From assembly GCA_027186245.1 (NCBI GenBank), contig CP114488.1:756501-820500 (forward strand): a DNA stretch of 64,000 bases, read 5' to 3'. This document shows positions 32,354 to 45,483 of the stretch, in pieces. Position numbers and translations under genes: made by a program. The stretch's first letter is position 1; every line of letters starts with the position of its first letter. The notes beneath the pieces are model-generated. The model ran no database searches. It was not told the DNA's origin and saw nothing but the letters and a program-made list of their open reading frames with translations. This DNA comes from Coriaria nepalensis (Eukaryota; Streptophyta; Magnoliopsida; Cucurbitales; Coriariaceae).

Positions 32354-35300
32354 ATGAGAGAGAGAATTTAAGTGATGGAGAGAATTTGAGAGAGAGAGAG
32401 AGAAAGAGAGTTATGATATAGTGCGTGTTGGGGATTTAAAAAGCAATTTTCGAATGAATTATTAATTATTTAATTGCATGCAATAAAATATTCCGAATCT
32501 AAGGGGTGGAGAAAAGTGATTTTGTCCGGACTATATATGTGGTTCAACTTTCACAACGTAAAAAAACATGATTTGAATGGTCAAAATGTATACATAATTT
32601 GAATGCAAATTATAATCTATAGTTTTATATACTTTTAATTAGTGCTTAATTACTTTTTTGCGTAATGGCCGTTTCAAAAACCATACACATCTCTAAGTCT
32701 ATTATACATATAAAAGTTGACAGAACATTAACAGGATGGTCCTCCTTTTTTTTTTTGTTTGATAATATCATTATAATTTGTTATGATTCGAATCTGAAAC
32801 CTACTAAATCCCAAATAAAATTAGTACTACTGAACTACCAATTTCTTGTTTCTCAGCTATCAATCTTCTAAATTATCATAAGTACAAATATTTTAGTTGT
32901 GAAGTTGGTGATGATGAATGAAGTTATGCATGTAATTACCCTTTTAAGCAAGGAAAGGATGGACTATTATGATATTCTTTGATGACAATGAGAAATTCAT
33001 AGATGGGTACTTATAACACAAAAATTGAGATTAAAAAAAGCTTATTTAATCTCCTATGATGTCATAATAAGTTAACTTTTCATGGGTATAAAAGATTAAG
33101 TTAATTATTTTACATGTGATGCATGCATGATTGCATCTCTATACATCTATCTGTACATATACATATATATATATATATATATATCTAGGTATATGTATAT
33201 GTGGAAGAAAATAAATAGTGATGCAATATGAATAACAATACACAATCGACCTTCTATCATTGTTGCATCATGACACGCAGGCAAGGAGTCAAATTGCCTT
33301 AATTTTCCTCTGGTCAAACATTGGTATTGTCAACAACAAAAACCACATTAAACACAACAGACACGATAAACAATCAGCCCAAACCGACATGTTCTACGGG
33401 ACTAAAGCCCAATAAAGGCTTCGTGAACTGAGCCCATGAGTTGCGGATCCGTTCATTGAAGCCCAAGTAAGAAAGATAAAGAAATGAAACTGATTGTTGT
33501 TTATGCTCAATAGTCAATATGTGAATCGGCAAAGTCCTCCAGCGCACAAAGAATTTTCATGCGCTTCAGCCCAAACATCATTCTGTTAACACATCTTGCA
33601 TCTTCATCGAAATCAGCCACCATCACATGCGTGTGGCTAGATGGAAGGACGAGCCTCTAAGGTGATTGATAAATTATACTAAAGTCTTAGGTGTAGATTT
33701 GAATCTCTATTATTATATAAATGTGTTAATTAAATGGTTAATATATGATGTTTTAGCTGCTACACAAACATTCAAGAATTATGACTAATGGAGAATTCGT
33801 CCGGTGGAACATTTTTTTTCATTGAAATCAGCCAATATCATATGTTAAGAGCAGTTGATTGGTGGTACGAGTTTTCACTATACAATTGGTCAATGACTTA
33901 ATCGTGTAGCATGTAATGTAGATTAGCTATTATATGAATACTCAAATTACCTCCTCAAAACCTAAACCTTAAGTGGGTGCTTAGTCGATCCCTAAAGGGA
34001 TATTGAATTGATTAAGAAATGAAAATGAGTGAGAATGATATTAGTAATTTTAACTTTGTTTGTTTATCAGGATGTCTATAGAAATCTTTATGGAGAAAGC
34101 AGCATTAATAACGTTGTTGATGCATAGCCAATGATCACTATAAGAAAAGCACTACCCAATTATTTCGATCGTCCAGAATACTCAATGATAGCTGTAGGGT
34201 TTAACCTTATTATTTCATTATCTACATCATGAACCACTTTATTACATCATATCATAAAAATTAGTATAATGTCTACTAAATTTAGTACATCATTTATTTA
34301 TTTTTCTTTTATAATGATCTAATAATCATAATAAATTTGATTAGAATGAATCCAAAGCCAAAATACATTATTCTCAATGATGGTATTGATCAGTTCCACT
34401 CAAAAACCAAACATGAAATTGGTATTACTGACATAATAATGACATTATGACATCAATTTTTTTCATGCATTATGGATTTCAGAATTAGAATTAATTTTAG
34501 ATTCAAATAAAGAGATTCAGTGGTAACAAATGCATGTGCTTATGGGCCATGGGACAATTTTCCTTACCGTCGTGTTGCTTTTGGGCAGCCAGTGCATGCA
34601 TGCATGGTTCCTTTTCTAGGATTTTTTTTTTTTTTTTTTTTATGAATTTATTTCGTGTGGCTGAAATGAATTTTGCAAGAAATTACATGGGAGCCAGGTG
34701 AGTAAAGTAACATGAACTACTTTAAAATGATAGGTCCGAAGGATCCCTCCATCGATTCTATATCAAAACTTCAAGATGAAAATAATTGTTTTGAGGTAAT
34801 CATACAACTACATAGAAGATAGAGCTAGCTACCTAGAGTTTCAATCATAAATTATTGCCTAGAAGGAGCTGTCGGCCTTAACTTTATAATTCATCTCATC
34901 GACTCATCAGGTGAGACCTCATGGTCAAGACCGAGTAACTCGTTATTCATATAGTAATATTGATTCATCCGATAATGTTGTGATGGCTAATAATTAGTAG
35001 GTTAATTCATAAGACGATTGGAAAAAAAAATAAAATAAATAAAGTTTGTGAAAATATATATAATTTTTAAAAGTATAAAAGTATTTTATTTTCATAATTT
35101 TATTTATTTTAATTTTAATTAACTTAAATGAACTGAATTAGGGTTTCTAGAGATACTTTAAATACATTTTTTCTAGTCTCGGATGATCATCATTGAACAA
35201 ATAAAGATGATTTCAATTTCTCTTTTTTGGTTGATTCTATTTATAAACGACCGAAATTAATTCGATAAACACATGTTTTATATGTTTACGAACAAGATCA

Positions 35301-36352
35301 ATATTATTTTTCATGTTTTCATCTTATATAATGTAGTGAGATCTACCGTTCTCTTAATTTATACGAAATATTTCCTTTACTTAAAAAAAAAAAAATTGTT
35401 CATGCATATTATTGCATGAGATCTATATATATATATATTAATTTGTTAAAGTGATTTTTGTATGCCTCATCCTTTCACTAATGATGGACATCATATTGAA
35501 ATCTAACGTATATTAATTATTCTTTTAATCTTCTCTTAAACAATGTATATTTCTCCTAAATTGCCGAACCAAATGAAAATCAAGTTTATTTACTTCACAT
35601 TCTAACCCGCAGTAGAGTTCAACAAAATTATAGTTTGCCTAAAAAATTTCTTTGTTCTAAAGTTATCAACACAAACTATACAGGACAGCTTCCCACAATA
35701 TTGCTGTCTTCCCACTTGCCATGGACCCAATTCAATTTTAACACAATAATGAGAATTTCAATATTCGATCGAAGAGATTGAGATAATCTTTCCTTTCGCT
35801 TGTTTTTTCCGAAGAGAAACGGCCAATTTACAATATAGAATGAATACATAGCGATGTGGGGTGGGGTAGGTAGATGGAGCTACTGCTTCATTAAAAATTT
35901 CAAACGTATAATCCATTGCAGCTTTTGAATCCAATTGCTTCTAAAAGTTAAGATTACTTTTTTTAAAAGTGATGTCACTCCACTTAAACATGCATAGGAA
36001 TATTTCCCAATTTTAGAAACTAGTTTATGTAAAATTTTGACAATGTTTAAATTTAATTTTAAATGAAAATGTTCCATAATTATGAGTTCGATCATTGAAG
36101 AAATGATTTGAAAGTTGCCTAGTCATGTCATGCATCATAACCTTTTGTCATGTTTATATTGTCGGCCATAAAAAAAAAAAAAAAAAGGTTTCAATGTTTT
36201 ATGTCCAAGTAATGAAATTGATCGAAAATTTTCTTAATCTAGTTTCGGAGTAAAACACGTAACAATGTTTTTCATGATTATCAAATATAAGAATCAAAAT
36301 TTGAACTCTAGTTCTGATCAACTTGAAAATATATAGACTAACTACATGCAAG

Positions 36353-36407
36353 ATTTTTTATTTTTTATTTTTTATTTTTTATTTTTTATTTTTTATTTTT
36401 TATTTTT
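36353..36407. repeat. (ATTTTTT)n heptamer array
   Basis: Seven exact copies of ATTTTTT from 36353 to 36401, followed by one more partial copy and a shortened unit. Confidence 0.9.
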
Positions 36408-36740
36408 ATTTTCCTCTCAAAATAAAATAAATAAGGTGTACGTAAATTTCTTATATATCAAAAGTGAAAAAAAAAAAAAAAAAAAAAACCTACTACTAGA
36501 GGATCCTGTCGTGTTTTCTTGCGAGCCGGATATGCCTAACAGCTAAAAATTCGGTCTAGTGACTCCTCGGGACAATGCTTTGATGTTAGTTAACATAACG
36601 AAGTTATTATTTGATATCTTAGTTTATTTTAAAATAATATTTTTTTTTATTTTAATTTATAGATAATTAATAAAAATTAATCTATTTATTTAATTATCAA
36701 AATTTCTTTTTTACTATGCATACATCAATTATATCGTTCT

Positions 36741-36782
36741 ATAGGTAGGTATAGGTATAGGTATAGGTATAGGTATAGGTAT
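36741..36782. repeat. (ATAGGT)n hexamer array
   Basis: Five exact ATAGGT units at 36751-36780, preceded by a unit with a four-base step. A simple expandable microsatellite, not telomeric (TTTAGGG) sequence. Confidence 0.9.
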
Positions 36783-37396
36783 GCATGAAATCTTAAACAA
36801 TGAGAAATTGGATCTTAAGTAGATAATCTAACAATACTTAGTTAAAATCTTCCAAAATAATGCATTTTTATTTCATGTCAGGATTGTAAATTAGATATTA
36901 AACCTCAATCAAATGAGGATAAGAGTTGGAATTAAGAAACTTCCGAATAAGAACAAAAGAACAATTAAAGATGATTACTTTTGTGGATGGGATTAAATCC
37001 CACTTGCAGCTATCTCATTTAGAAAACCCCCAGACCACACACCTTAAAACTCAATCTCCAAACAACCAATTTACATCTCTACTTACCCTTTAATTACCCA
37101 ATCTGCCATCCATTTCCCTATTATGATAAGTCATCCTCATATGCCCACTTTGGGTATTTCACTTTTGGCATCATAAATGTTCTCTCTCTTTTATTACATA
37201 GTTTCAATTTCAGCAACTTCTTCTTCTTTCTAATCATTCTTCTTCTTCCCATTACAAATTTCAAGAATTTTTTTTTTTTTTTTTTAAATGACTATTATAT
37301 AGTATATATGAAATGATATTGAGAAAAAGGAAATCATCTTCAATTTGTTGAAAGGTTGATCAAGAGGGAGGAAATCCAGTTCCCTCTTCTCTTTCC

Positions 37397-39600
37397 ATGA
37401 GTTCAAAGAAAGAGCTCCTTTCCTCTGCCATGAAGAGAACAAGTGAATGGTAATTGAACTTCATCTTTTCATTTTTCTTTTTAGCATTCTAAACAGTAAA
37501 CTAGAAACAGAGTAAGTAGTGATTATTCAGTAAGAAAGATTCTATTGCAATTTTGTTTTGTTTTTTTTTTTTTTAAGGATTTTCTCTCAGGAGATTCCTA
37601 GTGATGTTACTGTTCATGTTGGAGAATCTTCCTTTTCATTACATAAGGTAAGATTGATTCAATCTCAAAAAATTTCTATGAACAAAGAAGAAAGATTCAG
37701 TATCAAATGTTCTGTCTGTGTAAAAAGAATTTTGTTTAAATATTTCATGATTAATTGCAGTTCCCACTAGTTTCAAAATGCGGATTCATAAGGAAACTCG
37801 TATCAGAATCTAGCAATGCCGATCTTTCGGTTATTGAACTGACCGAAGTTCCAGGTGGGGCAGAGTGTTTCGAACTAGCTGCGAAATTCTGTTACGGAAT
37901 AAATTTCGAGATCAGCACGGAAAACATCGCTATGCTGCGATGTGTAGCGGAGTATCTTGAGATGACCGAGGATTATGCGGTTGGAAACCTGGTCGGAAGA
38001 ACTGAGGCCTACTTAAGTGAAGTAGCATTCAAAAGCCTTGCCGGTTCGGTTTCGGTTTTACACATGTCACAAAACTTGCTTCCAATTTCCGAAAAGGTCA
38101 AGTTGATTAGCCGGTGCATCGATACGATCGCGTTTATAACGTGTAAGGATAGCCTTTTCTCTATGTCGAGCAAGGTTGATAGTGGAAATGATTCAGCTCA
38201 GACAAAAACTGTTGTTGATTGGTGGGCCGATGACTTAACTGTTCTTCGAATCGATATCTTTCAACGAGTTCTAATTGCTATGATGGCAAGAGGGTTTAAA
38301 CAATATGCTCTAGGTCCGGTCCTCATGCTCTATGCACAAAAATCACTACGAGGTTTGGTGAGAATCTCGCCCCAAAAAACATCGACTACTTTAACTTTAA
38401 ATGTTGTCTAAATGATTGATTTTTTTTTTTCTTTTCCTGTCTAGGAAGTATTCGGGAAAGGGCGGAAGAAAATTGATCCACAACAAGAGCACGAGAAGAG
38501 AGTAGTATTGGAAACAATAGTGAGTCTTCTACCGAGGGAGAAAAATGCAATGTCGGTTAGCTTTCTTTCAATGCTTCTGCGGGCGGCAATATATCTAGAA
38601 ACGACAGTAGCTTGTCGTCTTGATTTGGAGAATCGAATGGGGGTGCAACTAGGACAAGCCGTTTTGGATGATTTATTGATTCCTTCATATTCATTTACCG
38701 GGGATACATTGTTCGATGTAGACACAGTTCAGAGGGTCTTGAATAATTACATTGAATACGGCATGAACCCTAGTCATCTGGGGTACAATCCAGACGATGA
38801 ATATGTTTCTTCTTCTCCAAGTAACATGGGACGGGTCGGGAAACTCATGGAGAGCTATCTAGCAGAAATTGCATCAGATCATAACTTATCGGTATCTAGG
38901 TTCATTAGTCTAGCTGAACTCATTCCCGAACAATCGAGGGTGACTGAAGACGGGATGTACCGCGCCGTAGATATCTACTTGAAGGTGCATCATCTTATAC
39001 ATCATTTATTTCTATATTTCTTCCATCTGATATATATTATTAGAAATCCCTCTGTTTTAAATTTAACAGGCTCATCCTGCTTTAAGTGACATGGAAAGGA
39101 AGAAAGTGTGTAGTATGATGGATTGCCAAAAGCTTTCGAGAGAAGCATGTGCTCATGCCGCTCAAAATGACCGGCTTCCGGTCCAAACCGTCGTTCAAGT
39201 ACTTTACTACGAGCAACAACGGATCCGAGACGTAATGAACGGTCCCGAATCCCCTGCTCTCCCTTCTACGAAGCTCAATGTGTACTCCGCTATAACCCCT
39301 CTTCCTCCGGTCAAAGACGAACTCACCAACTTGCAGAGAGAGAACGAGGATCTCAAACTTGAGCTGCTGAAAATGAAAATGAGATTGAAAGAACCCGAAA
39401 AACTGGGACAGAGGACTAGTCCACAAGTAATTGTTGCGCCGGGTGCTGATCAAAAGCCTCCTCTTCCGAGGAAATCCTTTCTAAGCTCAGTGACGAAAAA
39501 GCTCGGGAAGCTTTATCCTTTTGTGCGGGCCGATGGAGTTATGCCTGGTGGGAAAGGTCGAACGAGGCCAGCAAAAGATAGGCGACATTCGATTTCGTGA
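37397..39600 (+). CDS. NPH3/RPT2-like BTB-domain protein (At5g67385 type)
   Basis: Five exons, 37397-37449, 37578-37647, 37761-38357, 38445-38984 and 39070-39600, encode 596 residues. The start is MSSKKELLSSAMKRTSEWI. The BTB domain begins at about residue 25 (SDVTVHVGESSFSLHKFPL). The NPH3 domain follows (VVDWWADDLTVLRIDIFQRV, LLPREKNAMSVSFLSMLLRA, EQSRVTEDGMYRAVDIYLKA, KLSREACAHAAQNDRLPVQT). A coiled coil at about 505-530 (ELTNLQRENEDLKLELLKMK) precedes the C-terminal SVTKKLGKLYPF and the end KDRRHSIS. The family supplies substrate adapters for CUL3 ligases in phototropin and auxin-transport signalling; the tail Ser may be a phosphorylation and 14-3-3 site by analogy to NPH3. The match is to At5g67385 (from memory), a little-studied member. 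Confidence 0.95.
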
Positions 39601-40146
39601 AAAGCATTATTATAACTTTTGGTTTGTTTTCTTTAGATCTATCTCTATCTCTTTTCCGTTTCTTTCCTTTGTGAGATTAATGGTGTATGGTTTCTTTGTG
39701 AAATGTGTAATATTGTTGTGTAGATATATACAACATGCTACCGTCTTCTCAGTGAGTTGGATCTTGAAAGTTTATTTTGTGTGGCCAAACCCATTTCCGA
39801 TAGACAGATTTATATTTGAATGAAAGATGCGTGGATAATACTAGTATTTCTTTCATATATATTCGCACGCTGACATCCCGACAGGGTAAACCACCGCCTC
39901 TCAGGTCCCCGACTGATTCTATCATAGAGGTCAACGATGGATAATAGCTCCCCGAACACACCTTACAACCATGGCTTTTGTTTTTGTTTTTTTTCCCAAC
40001 TCATTGCACTAAAAATTACTGGTATTTGGAATATAGAAAGCTACAACTTAATAAATTTACAGACTTCTGATCATCAGCCAATATTGTACTGATCAATGTA
40101 CCAAAAAAGAAAATGAATAAAAAGGTCTCTTCTTGTGGGGGTCACG
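39601..40146. other. Spacer between convergent genes
   Basis: 3' ends of the NPH3-like and VYELHRLY genes. A run of non-AT DNA at 39865-39970 has an open stretch without known motifs. Nothing else seen. Confidence 0.45.
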
Positions 40147-40821
40147 TCATGTTCTTAAAGGCTCAAAATTTGCAAAAGCAAAGGGTGTTAGCTGTTTGAA
40201 TTGATCCCTTTCTTCATCAATGATCCCTTCATTGGCCTGCAAAAATAGTCTACTAACAATCTTATGGCTGCCGGACCCGGTTGAAGAAGAAGAGAAGCTA
40301 CTGATTGGGCTGGAGTATAATCGGATCTCCTCCTCCCGATCATTTGTTTTCTTTCCTTGGTTTTTATTGCTCCACCTTGAAGGGCCCAGTGTTAGTTCAA
40401 TCTCGCTTTCTGATATAAAATGATCGTCGTCCCGATCATGATCTTCATTAACTCCTAATACCGATTTCGTATTAAACTCGGACAGTTCCGAAGAACGACC
40501 TACATTGTCTTGATGATGATGATGATCAATTTGGCTTATAAGACTGATCTCATTGTTCATGTTCCAACAATATCTATGTTCATCAATATGAACTCGATGT
40601 TCTTCCATGTTTTTCATCAACATTTTCTGGATTCGATATAGACGATGAAGTTCATATACCTGCATCAACAATTCAATTATTATTCTCCTAAAATTTTAAG
40701 AATAAAGAAGTGTAGATCAGAATCCCATTTCATTACATACCTGTCTTCTAAAGGTTTCTTCTTGCTTTAACATGGCTAGTCTCATGTTTTTCTTCTCGTT
40801 TGGCTTAAGAGCATGTTCCAT
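40147..40821 (-). CDS. Small plant protein with VYELHRLYRIQK motif and EAR-like end (At5g67390 type)
   Basis: Two phase-0 exons, 40741-40821 and 40147-40659, give 197 residues. Exon 1 encodes MEHALKPNEKKNMRLAMLKQ and ends FRRQ; exon 2 opens VYELHRLYRIQKMLMKNM, a basic amphipathic motif found in a plant family that includes, from memory, At5g67390. The middle is His/Asp-rich with SEIELTLGPSRW; ELTLG resembles an EAR-type LxLxL repression motif. The rest is Ser-rich (SSPISSFSSSSTGSG) and ends FANFEPLRT. There is no signal peptide or membrane helix; a nuclear role is only inferred. The gene converges on the NPH3-like gene, as it does in Arabidopsis from memory. Confidence 0.8.
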
Positions 40822-43604
40822 TTTAACTGAGTAACTGATCTCTCGCTTCCATTAACTTCAAATCATTATATAGAGAGAGAGTACTGCTTCACATTCTTGT
40901 ATTCCCGATAATCAGTTTAATTATAATGCAAAAGAAAAAGATTATAGAACATAAAAATTATTATTATTATTATTATTATTATTATTTAAATATATGGATC
41001 ACTCGATCTCATGCAAGAACACAGAAACCAAAGTGGGTAGCTAGCTAGGCATGTCGCATGCCAAACAAATCTCAGTTGTCTTAGCCAATCCCCTTCAAGT
41101 TTTGTGGAATTTTGTTATTTATTAATTAAACACATACTTAATATGATAATCTCATAGCCAATGCTAATCTATACGATTAGTTAGGTTGAGATCAAGTGGT
41201 TTTGTACATAAGGTCGGTCTATTTTTGGTTAACTTGATTTGTATCGATCTTAAATATATTATTTAGGGAGTCTAATTACTTTATGAGAATACACATGGCC
41301 GGTAGGTAATAATTTTGACAAAACAACAACATATAGATCCTGACCGTACGAGAGCTAGGTACCTAATTATCCAACACTCCAACATACTTAAGCTTATTAT
41401 AACTCTGAATGTCGTATACTAATATTTATTTCTGTTTGGATAAAAGAATAAAGTAGGTTTCATGTCAATTATGTTTGCTCAATATTATCTGAAATTGTTC
41501 GGTTCCGAATTTAAATAAGAAATAAATATTTTAAATTAATTTAAATATATTTAAAAATAAAGAAAAAAAAGTTTGAAAATTTATAATTGAAATTAATTAA
41601 TAATATTTTTATTTTTTATTTATTTAGAATGTAGGTACGAAAACCAACAATTTATTTAGGGTTTTCCCATTTATAGATTTAAAAGAAATTTTTTAATAGT
41701 TATTTTATTATATATTTAATAGGTATTTAGAATGCTCATTTTTTGGGGGGCAAGAATAAAAAGACTACCTTTGTTGTCATTGAAGCTGTACATAACGTAT
41801 TGTTACTAATTCATTATTTTATAAATTATCAACATAAACAATATCAAACTTCATGGGTTGTCGCACCTAACAGAATCACATGCTTTGGTTTTTCTGTTTT
41901 TTTTTTTTTTTTATTATTATTATTATGAATTTTTTATATATGTATTGGAGTAATTAAATTAAAGTAATAGCCGCTATAGAGTATAGTCTGAGTAAAAATT
42001 CTCGGAAATGTAAAATCCTTCATTACAATTATATATATATGACCTGGAGAGAGAGAGACCTGGACAATGGAAGCACGCCTTGCCGGCGTAGGGAGGAGCA
42101 GCCGTATCGGGCCGTGGGTCCTCGGGTCTGCTGCTTGTAGCCTGTGAATAAAGTCTCAGCGTGGGCTTCAGCCATGTAGTTTTATTTTTGTGTTCGAGAA
42201 GAACAAACAGATTAATATAAAGAGAGAATAATAAAATATAAAAAAAAATTATAGAAAAATATCAAGAACAGACTGGTCCAATCATGTCTTGTATATTATG
42301 GACACGAAATTCTCTGTTATACTGGACCCAGTTTTGGGCTTATTTAGTCTTATGTCGTTTAAAACTTGTGAACTTAATTACAACACCTAAGCCCAATTTA
42401 AAGCCCATTAATTTCATGTATTTTTTATGTGTTAGAGAGTTTGTATTTTATTTGTTTTTTTGTATGATTTTTTTTTTTTTTTTTGCATTTCAGTTTCAGT
42501 CCGACTCCGAGTGAACAGTAAAACCAACCGGTTTTAGAATGAATGTGTTTGGAAGTATAGAATGAAGATATATAGTTTGTAAAATATGTAATGAGCTTAA
42601 GATGAACATGATTATGATTCATGAGCTAGAGAAAGCCACTTATCATGCAAGCTGTAACTGTGACGGACATACATGACGTTATTAATTAGTGATTAATTAT
42701 GCTAAAAAAAAATAATTAGTGATTATCTGGAAATGCATTTCATAATTAAACACGCTGCTTGCACGACTCATGATATATAATCACTCTATTTCTTCATACT
42801 TAATCTTCTTCTCTTGACATTAATGATTTATTTTCCTATATATTATTATATAATTACTACTTGATTCACTATGACTTTTATTAATTATGATTTATTTTCC
42901 TATATTAATGTATACACCCAAATGATATATACATATAATATATGGAAATCATAATTTCTTAGAGAATTATATTCGATTTATTTTAGTCATACATAAAATT
43001 AATATAATATATAAAATAATTATATGAAAATAATATATACAATTTAAATGAATTTGTCTATTTAAAAATTTATCGAAAAATCTGAAAAAGAAAAAAATAT
43101 TAAAAATAAAATTAAAAAATGTTACACCCAGAAGGATTTTCCCTCAAGTATAACTATTGGGAGTTTATATAGCAGTTAAACTATATCACATGCTACACTG
43201 TAAGTCACATACTTATATAGTGACAGGGATTCAAACTCATACCCAACTCTTTGACATAGTTTAGTTTGTCAAAAAATTTTGAAAGCTGCTCCTACCAACT
43301 AGCTTTCAAAGAGGGAAGGGAAGGAAAAGGAATGTTATCAAGAAGCTTCTCACAAAGAGGGATTGGCCAAAAGTCCTAACGTGCATACTACTTAAGCCAC
43401 TCTATTTGTCAAAGATCAAAATCCGGACATTTTCTTCCTATAACTTAGAGATAATAAAATTAGCACCCAGCTGGAAACAAATTAAGTAATTCTAATTCTT
43501 TCTTCTCAAACTTGTAAGAATAAGACATTGATATCCATGATCTGTATAAGTACTCGTACCTTTATGTTTCGGTCGATTTCACTAACATAGTTAAGCTCGA
43601 AAAA
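40822..43604. other. Spacer upstream of the peroxidase gene
   Basis: AT-rich except 42045-42190, a GC-rich patch (GCCGGCGTAGG, GGGCCGTGGGTCC) that could be an insertion; no ends or coding motif were found. A G-box-like ACGTG word lies near 43379. An (ATT)10 run sits at 40957-40986. The last 200 bases should be the peroxidase promoter. No gene seen. Confidence 0.45.
40957..40986. repeat. (ATT)10 microsatellite
   Basis: Ten uninterrupted ATT units, about 140 bases upstream of the VYELHRLY gene start. Confidence 0.9.
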
Positions 43605-45096
43605 ATGGGGCGTTTCAATCTTATCAGCCTGGCATTGATATCACTTTTCTTGTTTGCCCCAACAACAGTAGTAGTATTTGCACAAGTACTTAGACAGAAT
43701 TTCTATGCAAATAGCTGCCCGAATGTGGAGGCCATTGTTAAAACCGCCGTCGAGAAGAAGTTTACTGAAACATTCGTGACCGTTCCGGCCACAATTCGGC
43801 TCTTCTTCCACGACTGTTTTGTTCAGGGATGTGATGCCTCGGTTATCGTTGCTTCCACTGCAAGCAACACGGCCGAGAAGGACCACCCGGATAATCTTTC
43901 TTTAGCTGGAGATGGATTCGACACGGTTATCAAAGCTAAAACAGCAGTTGATGCGGTCCCCGGATGTACTAACAAAGTGTCTTGTGCAGATATTCTCGCT
44001 CTGGCTACAAGGGATGTTATTGCACTGGTTCGAAATTCTTTTTTATTTGTTCTATCTTTTTGTTAGGAGACATGTTGGTTTAAGTTTTTGAGACAACTGA
44101 TAACTGAATATTATTTGTCCGTTACAGGCCGGTGGGCCTGCATATGATGTGGAGCTAGGGAGATTGGACGGGCTAGTTTCAAGAGCTTCGGATGTGAACG
44201 GGAAGTTACCTCATCCCGAGTTCAATCTCAATCAGCTTAATACCATGTTTGCTGCTAATGGTCTCTCCCAGCAAGACATGGTGGCTCTCTCTGGTAAAAT
44301 ATTATTCTAATCACTCTCTTTTCTCTCTCCTTCATTTCTTCTTCATTTTTGTCATTATAAAACGTATGTTTAGTCCTATTCCTTAAATAAAAATGAAATG
44401 AAAATATATTTCATTTAAAATGATTTTTAACTCTCATTTATTTTTAAATAAATATTTTTCGAGAATAAATTTATCTATTTTTTTAATAATTTTTTAAAAA
44501 TATTATTTAAATTCTATTATAACTTTTATATAACTTTTGAAATTTAAATTAACCAATCGCCTAATTAAATTAAGAACATTAATCAAAATTAATTTTTTCT
44601 TACTAATTCTCAATCCACAAAAAATGGAACCAAAAATATCCTAAAAATCAAAAATAAATTTTTTTTTCTTTTCTCTCTTTTTGCAGCGGCACATACCGTT
44701 GGATTCTCTCATTGTAGCAAGGTGGCCAACAGGATTTACAATTTCAGTAAAAGGAACCCAGTGGACCCTTCTCTCAACCAGACATACGCAGCCCAGTTAC
44801 GACAACTTTGCCCACAAGATGTGGACCCCAGAATAGCCATCAACATGGATCCAAACACGCCCAGAAAATTTGACACCATGTTCTTTAAGAATCTTCAGCA
44901 GAAGATGGGCCTATTCACTTCGGACCAACTTTTGTTTGACGATCCAAGGTCCAGGCCTCTTGTGAATTCTTGGGCTCATAGCTCCTCAACCTTTTCTAAG
45001 GCCTTCGTTCAGGCCATCACAAATTTGGGCCGAGTCGGAGTCAAGACCGGATCGAATGGGAACATTCGTCGTGATTGTGGAGCATTTAATAGTTAA
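43605..45096 (+). CDS. Class III secretory peroxidase (PER73/PER51 type)
   Basis: Three exons, 43605-44027, 44128-44293 and 44687-45096, encode 332 residues. Signal peptide (about 1-26) ends at VVVFAQ; the mature enzyme starts [12 protein letters not shown]. Distal heme pocket: Arg65, Phe68, His69 in [15 protein letters not shown]. Proximal ligand: His199 in [11 protein letters not shown]. Eight Cys of the standard four disulfides appear in place, and the end is [18 protein letters not shown]. The enzyme uses H2O2 to oxidise phenolics or loosen and stiffen the wall in the apoplast. Splice donor of exon 1 is CTG/GTTCGA, a weak but frame-consistent site; SAAHT, not SGAHT, is known in some family members. 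Relatives by memory: PER73 (At5g67400, root hair specific) and PER51 (At4g37530). Confidence 0.96.
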
Positions 45097-45483
45097 TTAC
45101 ATGAGAAAACGTATTATATATAGATTCAATTCGGGGTGGTAATTGTTTGGAATTATAAAATTTCATATACTATACTTTCATACGTATAAATCTTCATAAG
45201 TATTATACATATTATTATTGAGAGACAAAAATTATTTCATATTAATTATCTATTTTTAATATTTGAATTCTAAAAATTAGGATGCATTACCAGTCAGGAC
45301 AAGTTGTCGATAGAGATACCCTAATTAAGGTCCTTAAACTAGTTCATCTCTAAGTAGACAATAGGAAAATAAAAATTATACACTAGCTAATTAACACTAA
45401 CTAACTAGTTAACTAAATTATCAAAAACAACTAAGTGATGAATAGCTAGCTAACTACTATACCTTGTATTATCATAAGTTAAA
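45097..45483. other. Spacer between convergent peroxidase and GRAS genes
   Basis: AT-rich 3' flanks of both genes, 387 bases. Nothing else seen. Confidence 0.5.

Larger units (their letters stand above)
32354..37396. other. Large AT-rich spacer
   Basis: Five kilobases without a supported gene. It starts with a GA-rich stretch (to about 32410) and an AT microsatellite at about 33160-33184, and has several poly-A/T runs. At 33515-33670 the minus strand has a 50-codon open stretch with ordinary protein composition (see findings). Heptamer and hexamer arrays lie at 36353-36407 and 36741-36782. The last 300 bases should be the NPH3 gene promoter and leader. Confidence 0.45.

Noticed and set aside
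42045..42190. GC-rich patch as gene or RNA
   Set aside because: No open frame with motif and no fold recognised; left as part of the spacer.
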